Under the pieces are notes generated by a model. It did not search any database, was not told the origin of the DNA, and saw only the letters and a program-made list of their open reading frames with translations. Source: Holophagales bacterium UBA5704 (GTDB lineage: Bacteria > Acidobacteriota > Thermoanaerobaculia > Multivoradales > UBA5704). From it: a DNA stretch of 25,086 bases. The stretch is taken from contig DIHE01000023.1 in NCBI GenBank assembly GCA_002420005.1, forward strand, positions 43,732 through 68,817, given 5' to 3'. Positions 6,848 through 14,077 of this stretch are shown here, in pieces. A program made the translations under genes and the position numbers. How positions within the stretch are numbered: position 1 is the stretch's first letter; every line of letters starts with the position of its first letter.

Positions 6848-8629
6848 ATGACGAATCCGTCCGCCCCTTCTTCCGCTTCCCATTCTGCCGGAGACGTCCA
6901 TGGCAGTCATTTGATCGAGCCGCACGGCGGCACCCTGGTCGACCTGCTGGTGACGCCGGAGCGCGCCGCCGAGCTGAAGGCGGCCTCCCGCGACTGGCCC
7001 TCCTGGGACTTGACTCCCCGCCAGATCTGCGACCTGGAGCTCCTGCTCAACGGCGGGTTTTCGCCGCTGACCGGCTTCATGAGCAAGGCGGACCACGACT
7101 CCGTCTGTGCCACCATGCGCCTCGCCAACGGCACCTTGTGGTCGATCCCCATCCTGCTCGACGTCCCGCAGGACTTCGCGGGCAAGCTCCAGGCGGGTTC
7201 GAGCCAGATCGCCCTGCGCGACCCCGAAGGGGTGATGCTCGCCGTCCTGCACGTCGAGGAGATCTGGGAGATCGACCGCTCGGCGAGCGCCCAGGCGACG
7301 TTCGGCACGCTCGACAAGAAGCATCCCGGCGTGGCGCACCTCCTCGACAAGACCCACCCGGTGGCCCTGGCCGGCCGGGTCGAGGGTCTCCAGCTGCCCT
7401 CGCACTATGATTTCCGGTCACTGCGGCAGACCCCGGCCGAGCTGCGCGCCCAGTTCGCCCGTGAGGGCTGGCGCCGCATCGTCGCCTTCCAGACCCGCAA
7501 CCCCATGCACCGCGCGCACTGCGAGCTGGTGCTGCGCGCCGCCAAGGAATCGCGGGCGAACGTGCTGATCCACCCGACCGTCGGCCTCACCAAGCCGGGC
7601 GACCTCGACCACTACACGCGGGTGCGCTGCTACCAGGCGGTCCTCCCCCGCTTCCCGCAGCAGACCGCCAAGCTGTCGCTGCTGAACCTCGCCATGCGCA
7701 TGGGCGGGCCGCGCGAGGCGCTGCTCCACGCGATCATCCGCAAGAACCACGGCTGCACCCACTTCATCGTCGGGCGCGACCATGCCGGCCCGGGCAACGG
7801 CTCGGACGGCAAGCCGTTCTACGGTCCCTATGACGCGCAAGACCTGCTGCGCCAGCACGAGGCGGAGCTGGGGGTGACCATGGTGCCGTTCCTCGCCCTC
7901 TCCTACGTCGAGGAGCTCGACACCTACCTGCCGCAGGACGAGATCCCGGCCGGCACCCGCACCTTGGACATCTCCGGCACCGACCTGCGCCGCCGGCTGC
8001 AGGAAGGCCGCGACATCCCCTCCTGGTTCACCTTCCCCGAGGTCGCCGAGGAGCTGCGGCGCACCCATCCGCCACGCTACAAGCAGGGCTTCACGGTCTT
8101 CTTCACCGGCCTCTCCGGCTCCGGCAAGTCGACCATCGCGAGCGCCCTCCTGGTCAAGTTCATGGAGGCGGGCGGACGGCCGGTGACCCTGCTCGACGGC
8201 GACGTGGTGCGCAAGAACCTCTCCTCGGAGCTGAACTTCTCCAAGGAGCACCGCGACATCAACATCCGCCGCATCGGCTACGTGGCCTCAGAGATCACCA
8301 AGAACGGCGGCATCGCCATCTGCGCCCCGATCGCGCCGTACGACGCGACGCGCAAGGAAGTGCGGCAGGCGGTGGAAGAAGGCGGCGGCTTCGTGCTCGT
8401 CCACGTCGCGACGCCGATCGAGACCTGCGAGGAGCGCGACCGCAAGGGGCTGTACGCCAAGGCCCGCGCCGGCATCCTCAAGGAGTTCACCGGCATCTCG
8501 GACCCCTACGAGGTTCCCACCGACGCCGATCTCTCGATCGACACCACCAACATGTCCCCCGAGGAGTCGGCGCAGGAGATCGTGCTCTTCCTGGAGCGCG
8601 AGGGCTACGTCGGCGGCGGGCTGGAGTAG
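6848..8629 (+). CDS. sat/cysC: Bifunctional sulfate adenylyltransferase / adenylylsulfate kinase
   Basis: Makes the activated sulfate donor PAPS in two steps: ATP plus sulfate gives APS, and APS plus ATP gives PAPS. Residues about 25-400 are the ATP sulfurylase: QTRNPMHRAH (215-224) is the nucleotide-binding QxRNPxHxxH motif and GRDHAGPG (309-316) the second active-site motif. Residues about 412-590 are the APS kinase with intact P-loop GLSGSGKS (421-428) and DGDVVRKNL (450-458). The position of the phospho-Ser of E. coli CysC reads Ala here (ICAPIAPY, 491-498), a change I associate with fused bacterial enzymes. At 593 residues it matches Sat-CysC fusions. The ATG at 6848 has GAGGAG 6 bases upstream. 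cysQ follows after 3 bases. No PAPS reductase or sulfotransferase gene is in the window. Confidence 0.95.
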   Translation: MTNPSAPSSASHSAGDVHGSHLIEPHGGTLVDLLVTPERAAELKAASRDWPSWDLTPRQICDLELLLNGGFSPLTGFMSKADHDSVCATMRLANGTLWSIPILLDVPQDFAGKLQAGSSQIALRDPEGVMLAVLHVEEIWEIDRSASAQATFGTLDKKHPGVAHLLDKTHPVALAGRVEGLQLPSHYDFRSLRQTPAELRAQFAREGWRRIVAFQTRNPMHRAHCELVLRAAKESRANVLIHPTVGLTKPGDLDHYTRVRCYQAVLPRFPQQTAKLSLLNLAMRMGGPREALLHAIIRKNHGCTHFIVGRDHAGPGNGSDGKPFYGPYDAQDLLRQHEAELGVTMVPFLALSYVEELDTYLPQDEIPAGTRTLDISGTDLRRRLQEGRDIPSWFTFPEVAEELRRTHPPRYKQGFTVFFTGLSGSGKSTIASALLVKFMEAGGRPVTLLDGDVVRKNLSSELNFSKEHRDINIRRIGYVASEITKNGGIAICAPIAPYDATRKEVRQAVEEGGGFVLVHVATPIETCEERDRKGLYAKARAGILKEFTGISDPYEVPTDADLSIDTTNMSPEESAQEIVLFLEREGYVGGGLE

Positions 8630-8632
8630 ACC

Positions 8633-9427
8633 ATGGTCCCGGAAGACGACCTTCGCCGGATCGACGATGCCCTGGAGGCGGCGCGGGTCGTCTTCTCCCG
8701 CTATACCCCCGGTGAGGTGGAGGCCCGCCGCAAGTCCGGAGACATCCCGGGCTTCGATCCGGTCACCGCCGCCGACACCGAGGTCGACACCCTTCTCCGC
8801 GGCCTGTTGCCGCGCGCAGGGGAGGGGTGGCTGTCCGAGGAGACCATCGACGATCCGGAGCGCCTGAAGTGCCGCCGGGTCTGGGTGGTCGACCCGCTCG
8901 ACGGCACCCGCGAGTTCGTCGAGGGCATTCCGGAGTGGTGCGTCTCGATCGGCTTGGTGATCGACGGCGCCCCGATGGCCGGCGGCATCCTGAATCCCGC
9001 AACCGGCCAGAAGATCCTCGGCGCCCGCGGCCGGGGGGTCGTCCTGGACGGCCACCTCGTCCGCATCAGCCAGCGGCCGGGGCTCGCCGGAGCCACCGTG
9101 CTCGCCAGCCGCAGCGAGGTGCGGCGCAAGGAGTGGGAGGGCTACCGCGAGGACCTCTTCACCATCCGGCCCTGCGGCTCCGTCGCCTACAAGCTCGCCC
9201 AGGTGGCCGCCGGCCTCGCCGACGCCACCTGGACCCTGGTCCCCAAGCACGAATGGGACGTCGCCGCCGGAGCCGCCCTGGTCCTGGCGGCCGGCGGCAC
9301 CGTCTGGGAAAGCACCCCCGGCGAGCCGGTCCCGTTCAACCGCCCGAAGCCCAAGCTGACCCGCCTGCTGGCCGTGCCGCCGCAGATGGTGGGAGAGGTG
9401 GAGGCGGAGATCGCGCGGCGGGGGTAG
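8633..9427 (+). CDS. cysQ: 3'(2'),5'-bisphosphate nucleotidase CysQ
   Basis: Inositol-monophosphatase superfamily enzyme that hydrolyses PAP (left over when PAPS donates sulfate) to AMP, preventing PAP build-up. Metal and phosphate site motifs are in order: DPVTAADTEVD (42-52), SEE (68-70), VVDPLDGTREF (85-95) and HEWDVAAGAALVLAAGG (206-222). The REF after DGT fits CysQ/SAL-type nucleotidases rather than inositol monophosphatase. The length of 264 residues is normal. It starts 3 bases after the Sat-CysC stop, so the two are co-transcribed and form a PAPS-making and PAP-recycling unit. Substrate assignment rests on this pairing as well as on motifs. Confidence 0.9.
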   Translation: MVPEDDLRRIDDALEAARVVFSRYTPGEVEARRKSGDIPGFDPVTAADTEVDTLLRGLLPRAGEGWLSEETIDDPERLKCRRVWVVDPLDGTREFVEGIPEWCVSIGLVIDGAPMAGGILNPATGQKILGARGRGVVLDGHLVRISQRPGLAGATVLASRSEVRRKEWEGYREDLFTIRPCGSVAYKLAQVAAGLADATWTLVPKHEWDVAAGAALVLAAGGTVWESTPGEPVPFNRPKPKLTRLLAVPPQMVGEVEAEIARRG

Positions 9428-9436
9428 GGGCGGCAA

Positions 9437-9462
9437 GGAGCCCGGGGAGCTTGACGGGCTCC
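9437..9462 (+). terminator. Weak hairpin after cysQ
   Basis: GGAGCCC (9437-9443) pairs with GGGCTCC (9456-9462) around 12 bases, starting 10 bases after the cysQ stop. No T run follows. It could be a poor terminator separating the sulfate genes from the toxin-antitoxin pair. Confidence 0.3.
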
Positions 9463-9478
9463 ACCCGGCGGCGTAACC

Positions 9479-9497
9479 TTGGTCAAGGTTGGTCAAG
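9479..9497 (+). promoter_or_regulatory. Tandem TTGGTCAAG repeats, candidate antitoxin operator
   Basis: TTGGTCAAG occurs at 9479-9487 and again at 9489-9497, a period of 10 bases or one helical turn. Each copy contains a TTG...CAA inverted core. The repeats end 14 bases before the antitoxin start, where Phd/YefM-type antitoxins normally bind to repress their own operon. Position and spacing suggest an autoregulatory site; binding is inferred. Confidence 0.5.
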
Positions 9498-9511
9498 TCC
9501 GAGGTGCCATG

Positions 9512-9757
9512 ATGTCTGAAGCCGTCTACAATCTATACGAAGCGAAAACCTCACTTTCCCGGCTCGTGGATCGTGCGGCGGGCGGTGAAGAGATCATCCT
9601 CTCCAAGGCGGGCAAGCCGCTCGCCAAGCTCGTGCCGTTCCAGCGGCGGCCTGAGCCACGCCAGCCCGGCGGATGGGAAGGCCGGATCCGGATTGCGGAA
9701 GACTTCGACGCTCCCCTGCCTGCCGAGATCCTCGATGCCTTCGAGGGTCGCGGGTGA
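9512..9757 (+). CDS. Type II antitoxin, Phd/YefM family
   Basis: Small antitoxin of 81 residues. The N-terminal half has the DNA-binding and dimerising Phd/YefM pattern: YNLYEAKTSLSRLVDRAAGG, then EEIILSKAGKPLAKLVPF. The C-terminal tail (about 60-81, IRIAEDFDAPLPAEILDAFE) is acidic and matches the toxin-wrapping segment of such antitoxins. It probably neutralises the PIN-domain toxin encoded by the next gene, which overlaps it by 4 bases (GTGA). Two adjacent ATGs (9509, 9512) are possible. GAGG at 9501-9504 gives a better spacing (7) for 9512. A direct-repeat operator candidate lies upstream. Confidence 0.9.
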   Translation: MSEAVYNLYEAKTSLSRLVDRAAGGEEIILSKAGKPLAKLVPFQRRPEPRQPGGWEGRIRIAEDFDAPLPAEILDAFEGRG

Positions 9758-10140
9758 CGGCGGCGCGTCGGCTTCTCCTGGACACCCATGTGTTTCTCTG
9801 GTGGCGCGGTGAGCCGGCCCGATTGCCGGCTGCCGTGCGCAGCAGCATCGCGACCTCCGATGTCGTCTTCGTGAGCGCGGTGTCCGCCTGGGAAGCGGCG
9901 ATCAAAAGCTCCCTGGGCCGTCTCGATCTCCCCGACACCTTCGAAGCCGGTGTTCTCGCCAGCCAGTTCGAGAGGCTCCTGCTGACCTTCACCCACGCGG
10001 AGCGCGTCGTCCGACTGCCCCACCATCACCGCGACCCGTTCGACCGCATGCTGGTCGCCCAGGCGCAGGCGGAAGGATTGACTCTCGTCACGCACGACCG
10101 GCTCCTGGAGCCTTATGACGTGGAGATCCTGTGGGCCTGA
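9754..10140 (+). CDS. PIN-domain toxin, VapC-like ribonuclease
   Basis: Predicted Mg-dependent endoribonuclease toxin of 128 residues, the usual VapC size. The PIN acidic residues are present: D10 in LLLDTHVFLWW, E47 in SAWEAAIKSSLG, D94/D97 in HHRDPFDRMLVAQA and D115 in LVTHDRLL. The DTHVFLWW start and HRDPFDR signature belong to the PIN subgroup commonly paired with Phd-type antitoxins. The start is a GTG inside the antitoxin stop region, with GAGGG about 7 bases upstream, so translation is coupled and antitoxin is made first. All catalytic residues look intact, so the toxin is probably active when released. Confidence 0.9.
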   Translation: MTAARRLLLDTHVFLWWRGEPARLPAAVRSSIATSDVVFVSAVSAWEAAIKSSLGRLDLPDTFEAGVLASQFERLLLTFTHAERVVRLPHHHRDPFDRMLVAQAQAEGLTLVTHDRLLEPYDVEILWA

Positions 10141-10159
10141 CTGGCGGGCACGGCGGGGG

Positions 10160-10165
10160 TAGAAT
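10160..10165 (+). promoter_or_regulatory. TAGAAT -10-like element before the nucleotidyltransferase gene
   Basis: TAGAATCC starts 22 bases before the ATG at 10182, just after the toxin stop at 10140. It matches the elements at 6099 and 10861. A start of transcription near 10172 would leave a leader of about 10 bases holding GAGG. No clear -35 box. Confidence 0.4.
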
Positions 10166-10181
10166 CCTTCCCGAGGTGGCG

Positions 10182-10853
10182 ATGAAGACGATCGAGGCGC
10201 AGAGGCCGGTCCACATCGGGCAGGTGGTGCGCAACGCCCGGGTCTTCGACTTCACACATCCCCGGGAGGCGCGGATGAGCGACGGCTCGATTCTGGAGAC
10301 GGTGGATCGCCTGTTCGCCCTGCTCGACGAGCGGGGCGTCGGCTATCTGCTGGTGGGAGGCATCGCCCTTCTGCAGTACGTCGAGGGACGCAACACCGAG
10401 GACATCGACCTGATCGTCCCGCCGGCCGCCCTGGCGAGGTTGCCGGAGGTCGTCCTCACCGGCGAGCGCGACGACTCGTTCGCCCAGGGGTCTTTCGAGG
10501 GACTGCGGGTCGACCTCCGGCTGACCAGCAACCCTCTGTTCGAGACCGTCGCCCGCCGCTACGCGACGGCACGGCCTTTCGTCGAACGCGAGATCCCCTG
10601 TGCCACGGTGGAGGGGATGATCGTCCTCAAGCTCTATGCCCTGCCGTCGCTCTACCGCCAGGGGAATCTGGTCCGCGCCGCGCTCTACGAGACGGATCTG
10701 CTGACTCTGATCCACCGCTACCAGCCGGACCTCGAGCCTCTCTTCGGTGAGATCGCCCCTCACGTGAGCGCGACGGACCTCGCCGCGCTCCGGAAGGTCG
10801 TGGCCGAAATTCAGGAGAGGATCACCCGTTTCGGGCAACGATTCGGCGGTTAG
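10182..10853 (+). CDS. Nucleotidyltransferase-fold protein (AbiEii/MNT-like)
   Basis: A protein of 223 residues with a nucleotidyltransferase core: YLLVGGIALLQY (glycine-rich start of the fold) followed by NTEDIDLIV, the Asp-x-Asp metal site, then VDLRLTSNPLF with a third acidic position. The core resembles AbiEii and minimal-nucleotidyltransferase toxins, and it sits next to a toxin-antitoxin pair. However, no partner antitoxin gene (AbiEi or HEPN) is adjacent. The ATG at 10182 has GAGG 5 bases upstream. A second candidate is the ATG at 10275 with GGGAGG 5 bases upstream, giving 192 residues starting MSDGSILETVDRLFALL. The 31 extra residues have strongly GC-rich third positions, as coding sequence here does. 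Substrate unknown. Confidence 0.7.
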   Translation: MKTIEAQRPVHIGQVVRNARVFDFTHPREARMSDGSILETVDRLFALLDERGVGYLLVGGIALLQYVEGRNTEDIDLIVPPAALARLPEVVLTGERDDSFAQGSFEGLRVDLRLTSNPLFETVARRYATARPFVEREIPCATVEGMIVLKLYALPSLYRQGNLVRAALYETDLLTLIHRYQPDLEPLFGEIAPHVSATDLAALRKVVAEIQERITRFGQRFGG

Positions 10854-10860
10854 AACCCGC

Positions 10861-10866
10861 TAGAAT
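10861..10866 (+). promoter_or_regulatory. TAGAAT -10 element giving a leaderless start for the lipid cluster
   Basis: TAGAAT ends 6 bases before the ATG at 10873, and no ribosome site lies between them. Transcription starting about 7 bases after a -10 box would begin at the A of the ATG. The -35 region (about 10838-10843) is not TTGACA-like. It is the likely promoter of the seven-gene set that follows. Confidence 0.5.
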
Positions 10867-10872
10867 CCCGCC

Positions 10873-11895
10873 ATGCGGCACACGGCATCCGTGGTTCCGC
10901 CTCCGCCGGCGCGGAGGCGCCCCCTACGCATTCTCGGCACCGGCTCCGCGCTGCCTGCCGAAGTGCTGACCAGCGCGGAGCTCGACCGGCAGCTCGGGCT
11001 TTCTCCCGGGACGGTCGAGAAGCGAACGGGGGTGCGCGTGCGGTACGTGCATCGGGGCAACGCCGCCGTGCTCGGCGCCGAAGCGGCGCACCGGGCTCTC
11101 GCGGCGGCCGGGCTGGGGCTCGACGACGTCGATTGCCTGATCGCGGCGAGCGGCACGCCGGACCAGGCGATGCCGTCGAACTCCTCCCTCCTCCATCGCG
11201 AGCTGGGGCTTCGCTCCATTCCGGCGTTCGACATCGGCGCGAGCTGCCTGGGTTTCCTGTTCGCCCTCGACACCGTCGCCTGCCTGATCGAGGCCGGACG
11301 CTACCGGCGGGTGCTCATCGTCTCGTCCGACGTCGCCTCGTGCGGGCTCGACTGGTCGAAGCTCGAAGCGAGCGGCATCTTCGGCGACGGCGCCGCCGCG
11401 GCGGTCGTCGGCCCGGCGGAGGACACCGGCTCGGCGCTCCTGGCGAGCGCGTTCGCGACGCTGTCGGAGGGAGCGCACCTGTGCGAGATCCCGGGCGGCG
11501 GCTCGCGCCACCATCCCGGGCGGATCGACGAGCCGTTCCTGCCGCTCGCGCTCTTCCGGATGGACGGCAAGGCGGTGTTTCGCCTGGCCGGCGAGCATCT
11601 CCCCGGCTTCCTCGACGGCCTGCTTGCCGCCGCAGGGGTCCGCCTTGCCGAGATCCCGGTCGTCGTGCCCCACCAGGCGAGCCACCACGCGCTCCAGTAC
11701 CTGCGCCGCCGGTTCCGCCTGCGCCGGGAGCAGGTGATCGACGTCTTCGCCGAGCAGGGGAACCAGGTGGGGGCCTCGCTGCCGAGCGCGCTCGATGTCG
11801 CGATCCGCACCGGCCGCCTGCGCCGGGGCGACACCGCGCTCCTCGTCGGCACCGGCGCCGGAGTCCACCTCGGCGGAGCGGTGCTGTGCTACTGA
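10873..11895 (+). CDS. 3-oxoacyl-ACP synthase III family enzyme (FabH/OleA-like)
   Basis: Thiolase-fold condensing enzyme that takes an acyl-thioester onto its Cys and condenses it with a second acyl or malonyl unit. The full catalytic triad is visible: Cys125 in DIGASCLGFLFALD, His267 in VVPHQASHHALQYL, and Asn297 in EQGNQVGASLPSALDVA. The C-terminal GTGAGVHLGGAVLCY is the usual KAS III end. At 340 residues it is a normal length, with a Pro/Arg-rich N-terminal tail of about 17 residues. It heads a tightly overlapping seven-gene set with an adenylate-forming enzyme, an SDR and two glycosyltransferases. This points to a specialised acyl product rather than housekeeping fatty-acid initiation. 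Whether it acts like FabH or like OleA (head-to-head condensation) cannot be told from sequence. Confidence 0.9.
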   Translation: MRHTASVVPPPPARRRPLRILGTGSALPAEVLTSAELDRQLGLSPGTVEKRTGVRVRYVHRGNAAVLGAEAAHRALAAAGLGLDDVDCLIAASGTPDQAMPSNSSLLHRELGLRSIPAFDIGASCLGFLFALDTVACLIEAGRYRRVLIVSSDVASCGLDWSKLEASGIFGDGAAAAVVGPAEDTGSALLASAFATLSEGAHLCEIPGGGSRHHPGRIDEPFLPLALFRMDGKAVFRLAGEHLPGFLDGLLAAAGVRLAEIPVVVPHQASHHALQYLRRRFRLRREQVIDVFAEQGNQVGASLPSALDVAIRTGRLRRGDTALLVGTGAGVHLGGAVLCY

Positions 11896-12737
11896 CCCGC
11901 GTCGAGCTGCACCTCCTGCAGGTCGGCCGTTGCCGGCATCCCGAGTGGGTGGCGCTGCGCGGCGGTCGCTTCACGGCGATCGACTTCCCGGCGCTGGTGG
12001 CGCTCATCCTTCATCCCACGGCCGGGCCGATCCTCTATGACACCGGCTACGCGGACCACTTCACCTCCGCGACCACGCCCTTTCCCGAACGGCTGTACCG
12101 CTGGCTCACCCCGGTCCATCTGCCGGAGGAAGAACGGCTCGGCACGCAGCTCAAGCGCTTCGGCCTCGGGCTCGGCGATGTAGGGAAGGTGCTCATCTCG
12201 CACTTCCACGGCGACCACGTGGCCGGGCTCCGCGATCTGCCGGGCGCGGGTTTCCTGGCGCTGCGCGAGGACCTCCTCGCCTGCCTCGGGCGGACCCGCT
12301 GGCAGGCGCTACGGCGCGGCTGTCTGCCGGCGCTCCTGCCGCCCGACTTCCCGAAGCGCCTGGCCTTGGTCGACGAACGGCCGGTGGTCGACCTCGGCCC
12401 CGCCTGGGCTCCGTTTCGCGCCGGCTACGACCTGCTCGGCGACCGGAGCCTTCTCGGCATCCCGCTCCCCGGCCACAGCCCGGCGCAGCTCGGCGTCCTG
12501 CTGCGGACGACCGAGGACCGCCTGGTGCTCCTCGCCGCCGATGCCTGCTGGTCGGCGCGCGCCTGGCAGGAGAGCCGGATGCCGTCGATCGTCGCCCGGC
12601 CGCTCTTCGCGGATTGGCACATGTACCGGCGGACGCTGACCGGCCTGCGCGAGCTGGCCGGCCGCCAGCAGGATCTGGCGATCATCCCGTCGCATTGCGC
12701 GGAGACGCTGGCGGCATTCCAGAGAGCCCCAGAATGA
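11886..12737 (+). CDS. MBL-fold metallo-hydrolase
   Basis: Metallo-beta-lactamase-fold hydrolase of 283 residues, similar to AHL-lactonase or glyoxalase-II-type members. The zinc ligands are complete: HFHGDH (106-111) preceded by LIS, His197 in LPGHSPAQLG, Asp219 in LLAADACWS, and His270 in IIPSHCAET. YDTGYADHF near residue 51 is the typical early loop. The GTG start at 11886 lies inside the KAS III gene (10-base overlap) with GGAG 7 bases upstream. Next to a condensing enzyme and an adenylate-forming enzyme, it could cleave a thioester, lactone or ester intermediate. The exact substrate is not visible. Confidence 0.88.
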   Translation: MLLTRVELHLLQVGRCRHPEWVALRGGRFTAIDFPALVALILHPTAGPILYDTGYADHFTSATTPFPERLYRWLTPVHLPEEERLGTQLKRFGLGLGDVGKVLISHFHGDHVAGLRDLPGAGFLALREDLLACLGRTRWQALRRGCLPALLPPDFPKRLALVDERPVVDLGPAWAPFRAGYDLLGDRSLLGIPLPGHSPAQLGVLLRTTEDRLVLLAADACWSARAWQESRMPSIVARPLFADWHMYRRTLTGLRELAGRQQDLAIIPSHCAETLAAFQRAPE

Positions 12738-14077
12738 CTGACCGCCTGCGCTCCGTCCTTGCCTTCGCCGGGGCACGCTGGGGCCTGCGGGCCGCCGACC
12801 CCACAGCGCTCCGGCAGCTCCAGGAGCGGCGGTTGGAGCGCTTTCTCGCCACGACGCTCCCGCGGGCGCCGTTCTACCGGGCCTGGGCCGGCAAGCCGCT
12901 CGCCGAGCTGCCGATCGTCGACAAGGCGACGATGCTCGCCGATTTCGCCGCGTTCAACACCCGCGGCATCCCGCTCGACCGGGCGCTCTCCATCGCGCTC
13001 GACGCGGAGCGGAGCCGCGACTTCCGGCCGGAGCTCGACGGCGATCTCACCGTCGGCCTGTCCAGCGGCACCTCCGGCACGCGCGGCGTCTTCCTGGTGA
13101 GCACCGCCGAACGCGCACGCTGGGCCGGGGTGCTCCTCGCCCGCCTGCTCACGCCCGCCTCGCTCCGCCATCTGCTCGATCCCCGCCGGCCGCCGCTGCG
13201 CGTCGCGCTCTTCCTGCGCGCCAACAGCAACCTGTACGGCACGCTCGCCAACCGCCGGCTCGCCTTCTCGTTCCACGACCTGCTGACGCCGATCGCCACC
13301 CACCTGGAGCGACTGCGGGCTTCCCCACCCGACATCCTCGCCGCGCCGCCGACCGTGCTGCGCCTCCTCGCCGAGGCGCGAGAGGCGGGAGGCCTCGCCG
13401 CGGCGCCGCGCCAGGTGATCTCGGTCGCCGAGGTGCTGGAAGCGGACGACCGGCAGGTCATCGAGCGCGCATTCGGCGGGCCCGTGCAGCAGATCTACCA
13501 GGCGACCGAAGGATTTCTCGGCGCGAGCTGCCCGGCCGGCCGCGTGCACTGGAACGAGGACCTCGTCCATCTGGAGCCCGAGTGGCTGGACGCCGAACGG
13601 CGGCGGTTCCACCCGATCGTCACCGACTTCTCGCGCACCACCCAGCTCATCGTCCGCTACCGGCTCGACGACGTGCTGGTGGCCGCCTCCGGTCCCTGCC
13701 CGTGCGGCCGGCCGAGCCGCAGCCTCGATGCGATCGCCGGGCGTGCGGACGAGGTGCTCTGGGCCGCGCCCCTCGCCGGAGGCGATCCGGTGGCGGTGTT
13801 CCCGGACCTGCTGCGCCGCACCTTCACCCTCATCGACGGCCTGCGCGACTACCGCCTGGAGCAGCACGGCGCGGAGTGGCGGGTCCGCCTCGATCCGGCA
13901 GGCTCCCGGGGAGACGTCGAAACCGCGGTGCGCGCCGAGGTTCTGGAGCTGGCGCGCCGGCTCCAGGTCCGGCCGCCCGCGCTGGTGGTGGAGGACTGGC
14001 GCCCGGAGCCTCTTGCGGGCGAGAAACGGCGGCGCATCCGCTGCGTGGCACGGCCCGTGCCGGGAGAGATCCGATGA
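12734..14077 (+). CDS. Adenylate-forming enzyme, PaaK / F390-synthetase-related
   Basis: Probable acid-activating enzyme of 447 residues, in the compact group related to phenylacetate-CoA ligase and coenzyme F390 synthetase. Motifs in order: LSSGTSGTRG (109-118, phosphate loop), YQATEG (255-260, adenine site), RYRLDDVL (308-315), then PCPCGRPSRSLDAIAGRADE (321-340) with the CxCG pair typical of PaaK-like enzymes. Lys431 in LAGEKRRRI is in the place of the C-terminal catalytic Lys. Start and upstream stop overlap (ATGA). It may activate a fatty or hydroxy acid as AMP or CoA ester for its neighbours. It is shorter than, and not obviously orthologous to, OleC of olefin pathways. Substrate unknown. 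Confidence 0.82.
   Translation: MTDRLRSVLAFAGARWGLRAADPTALRQLQERRLERFLATTLPRAPFYRAWAGKPLAELPIVDKATMLADFAAFNTRGIPLDRALSIALDAERSRDFRPELDGDLTVGLSSGTSGTRGVFLVSTAERARWAGVLLARLLTPASLRHLLDPRRPPLRVALFLRANSNLYGTLANRRLAFSFHDLLTPIATHLERLRASPPDILAAPPTVLRLLAEAREAGGLAAAPRQVISVAEVLEADDRQVIERAFGGPVQQIYQATEGFLGASCPAGRVHWNEDLVHLEPEWLDAERRRFHPIVTDFSRTTQLIVRYRLDDVLVAASGPCPCGRPSRSLDAIAGRADEVLWAAPLAGGDPVAVFPDLLRRTFTLIDGLRDYRLEQHGAEWRVRLDPAGSRGDVETAVRAEVLELARRLQVRPPALVVEDWRPEPLAGEKRRRIRCVARPVPGEIR

Noticed and set aside
11133..11885. Upstream extension of the MBL-hydrolase frame into the KAS III gene
   Set aside because: Composition is Arg/Pro-rich and lies over the KAS III catalytic region; the GTG at 11886 has a ribosome site.
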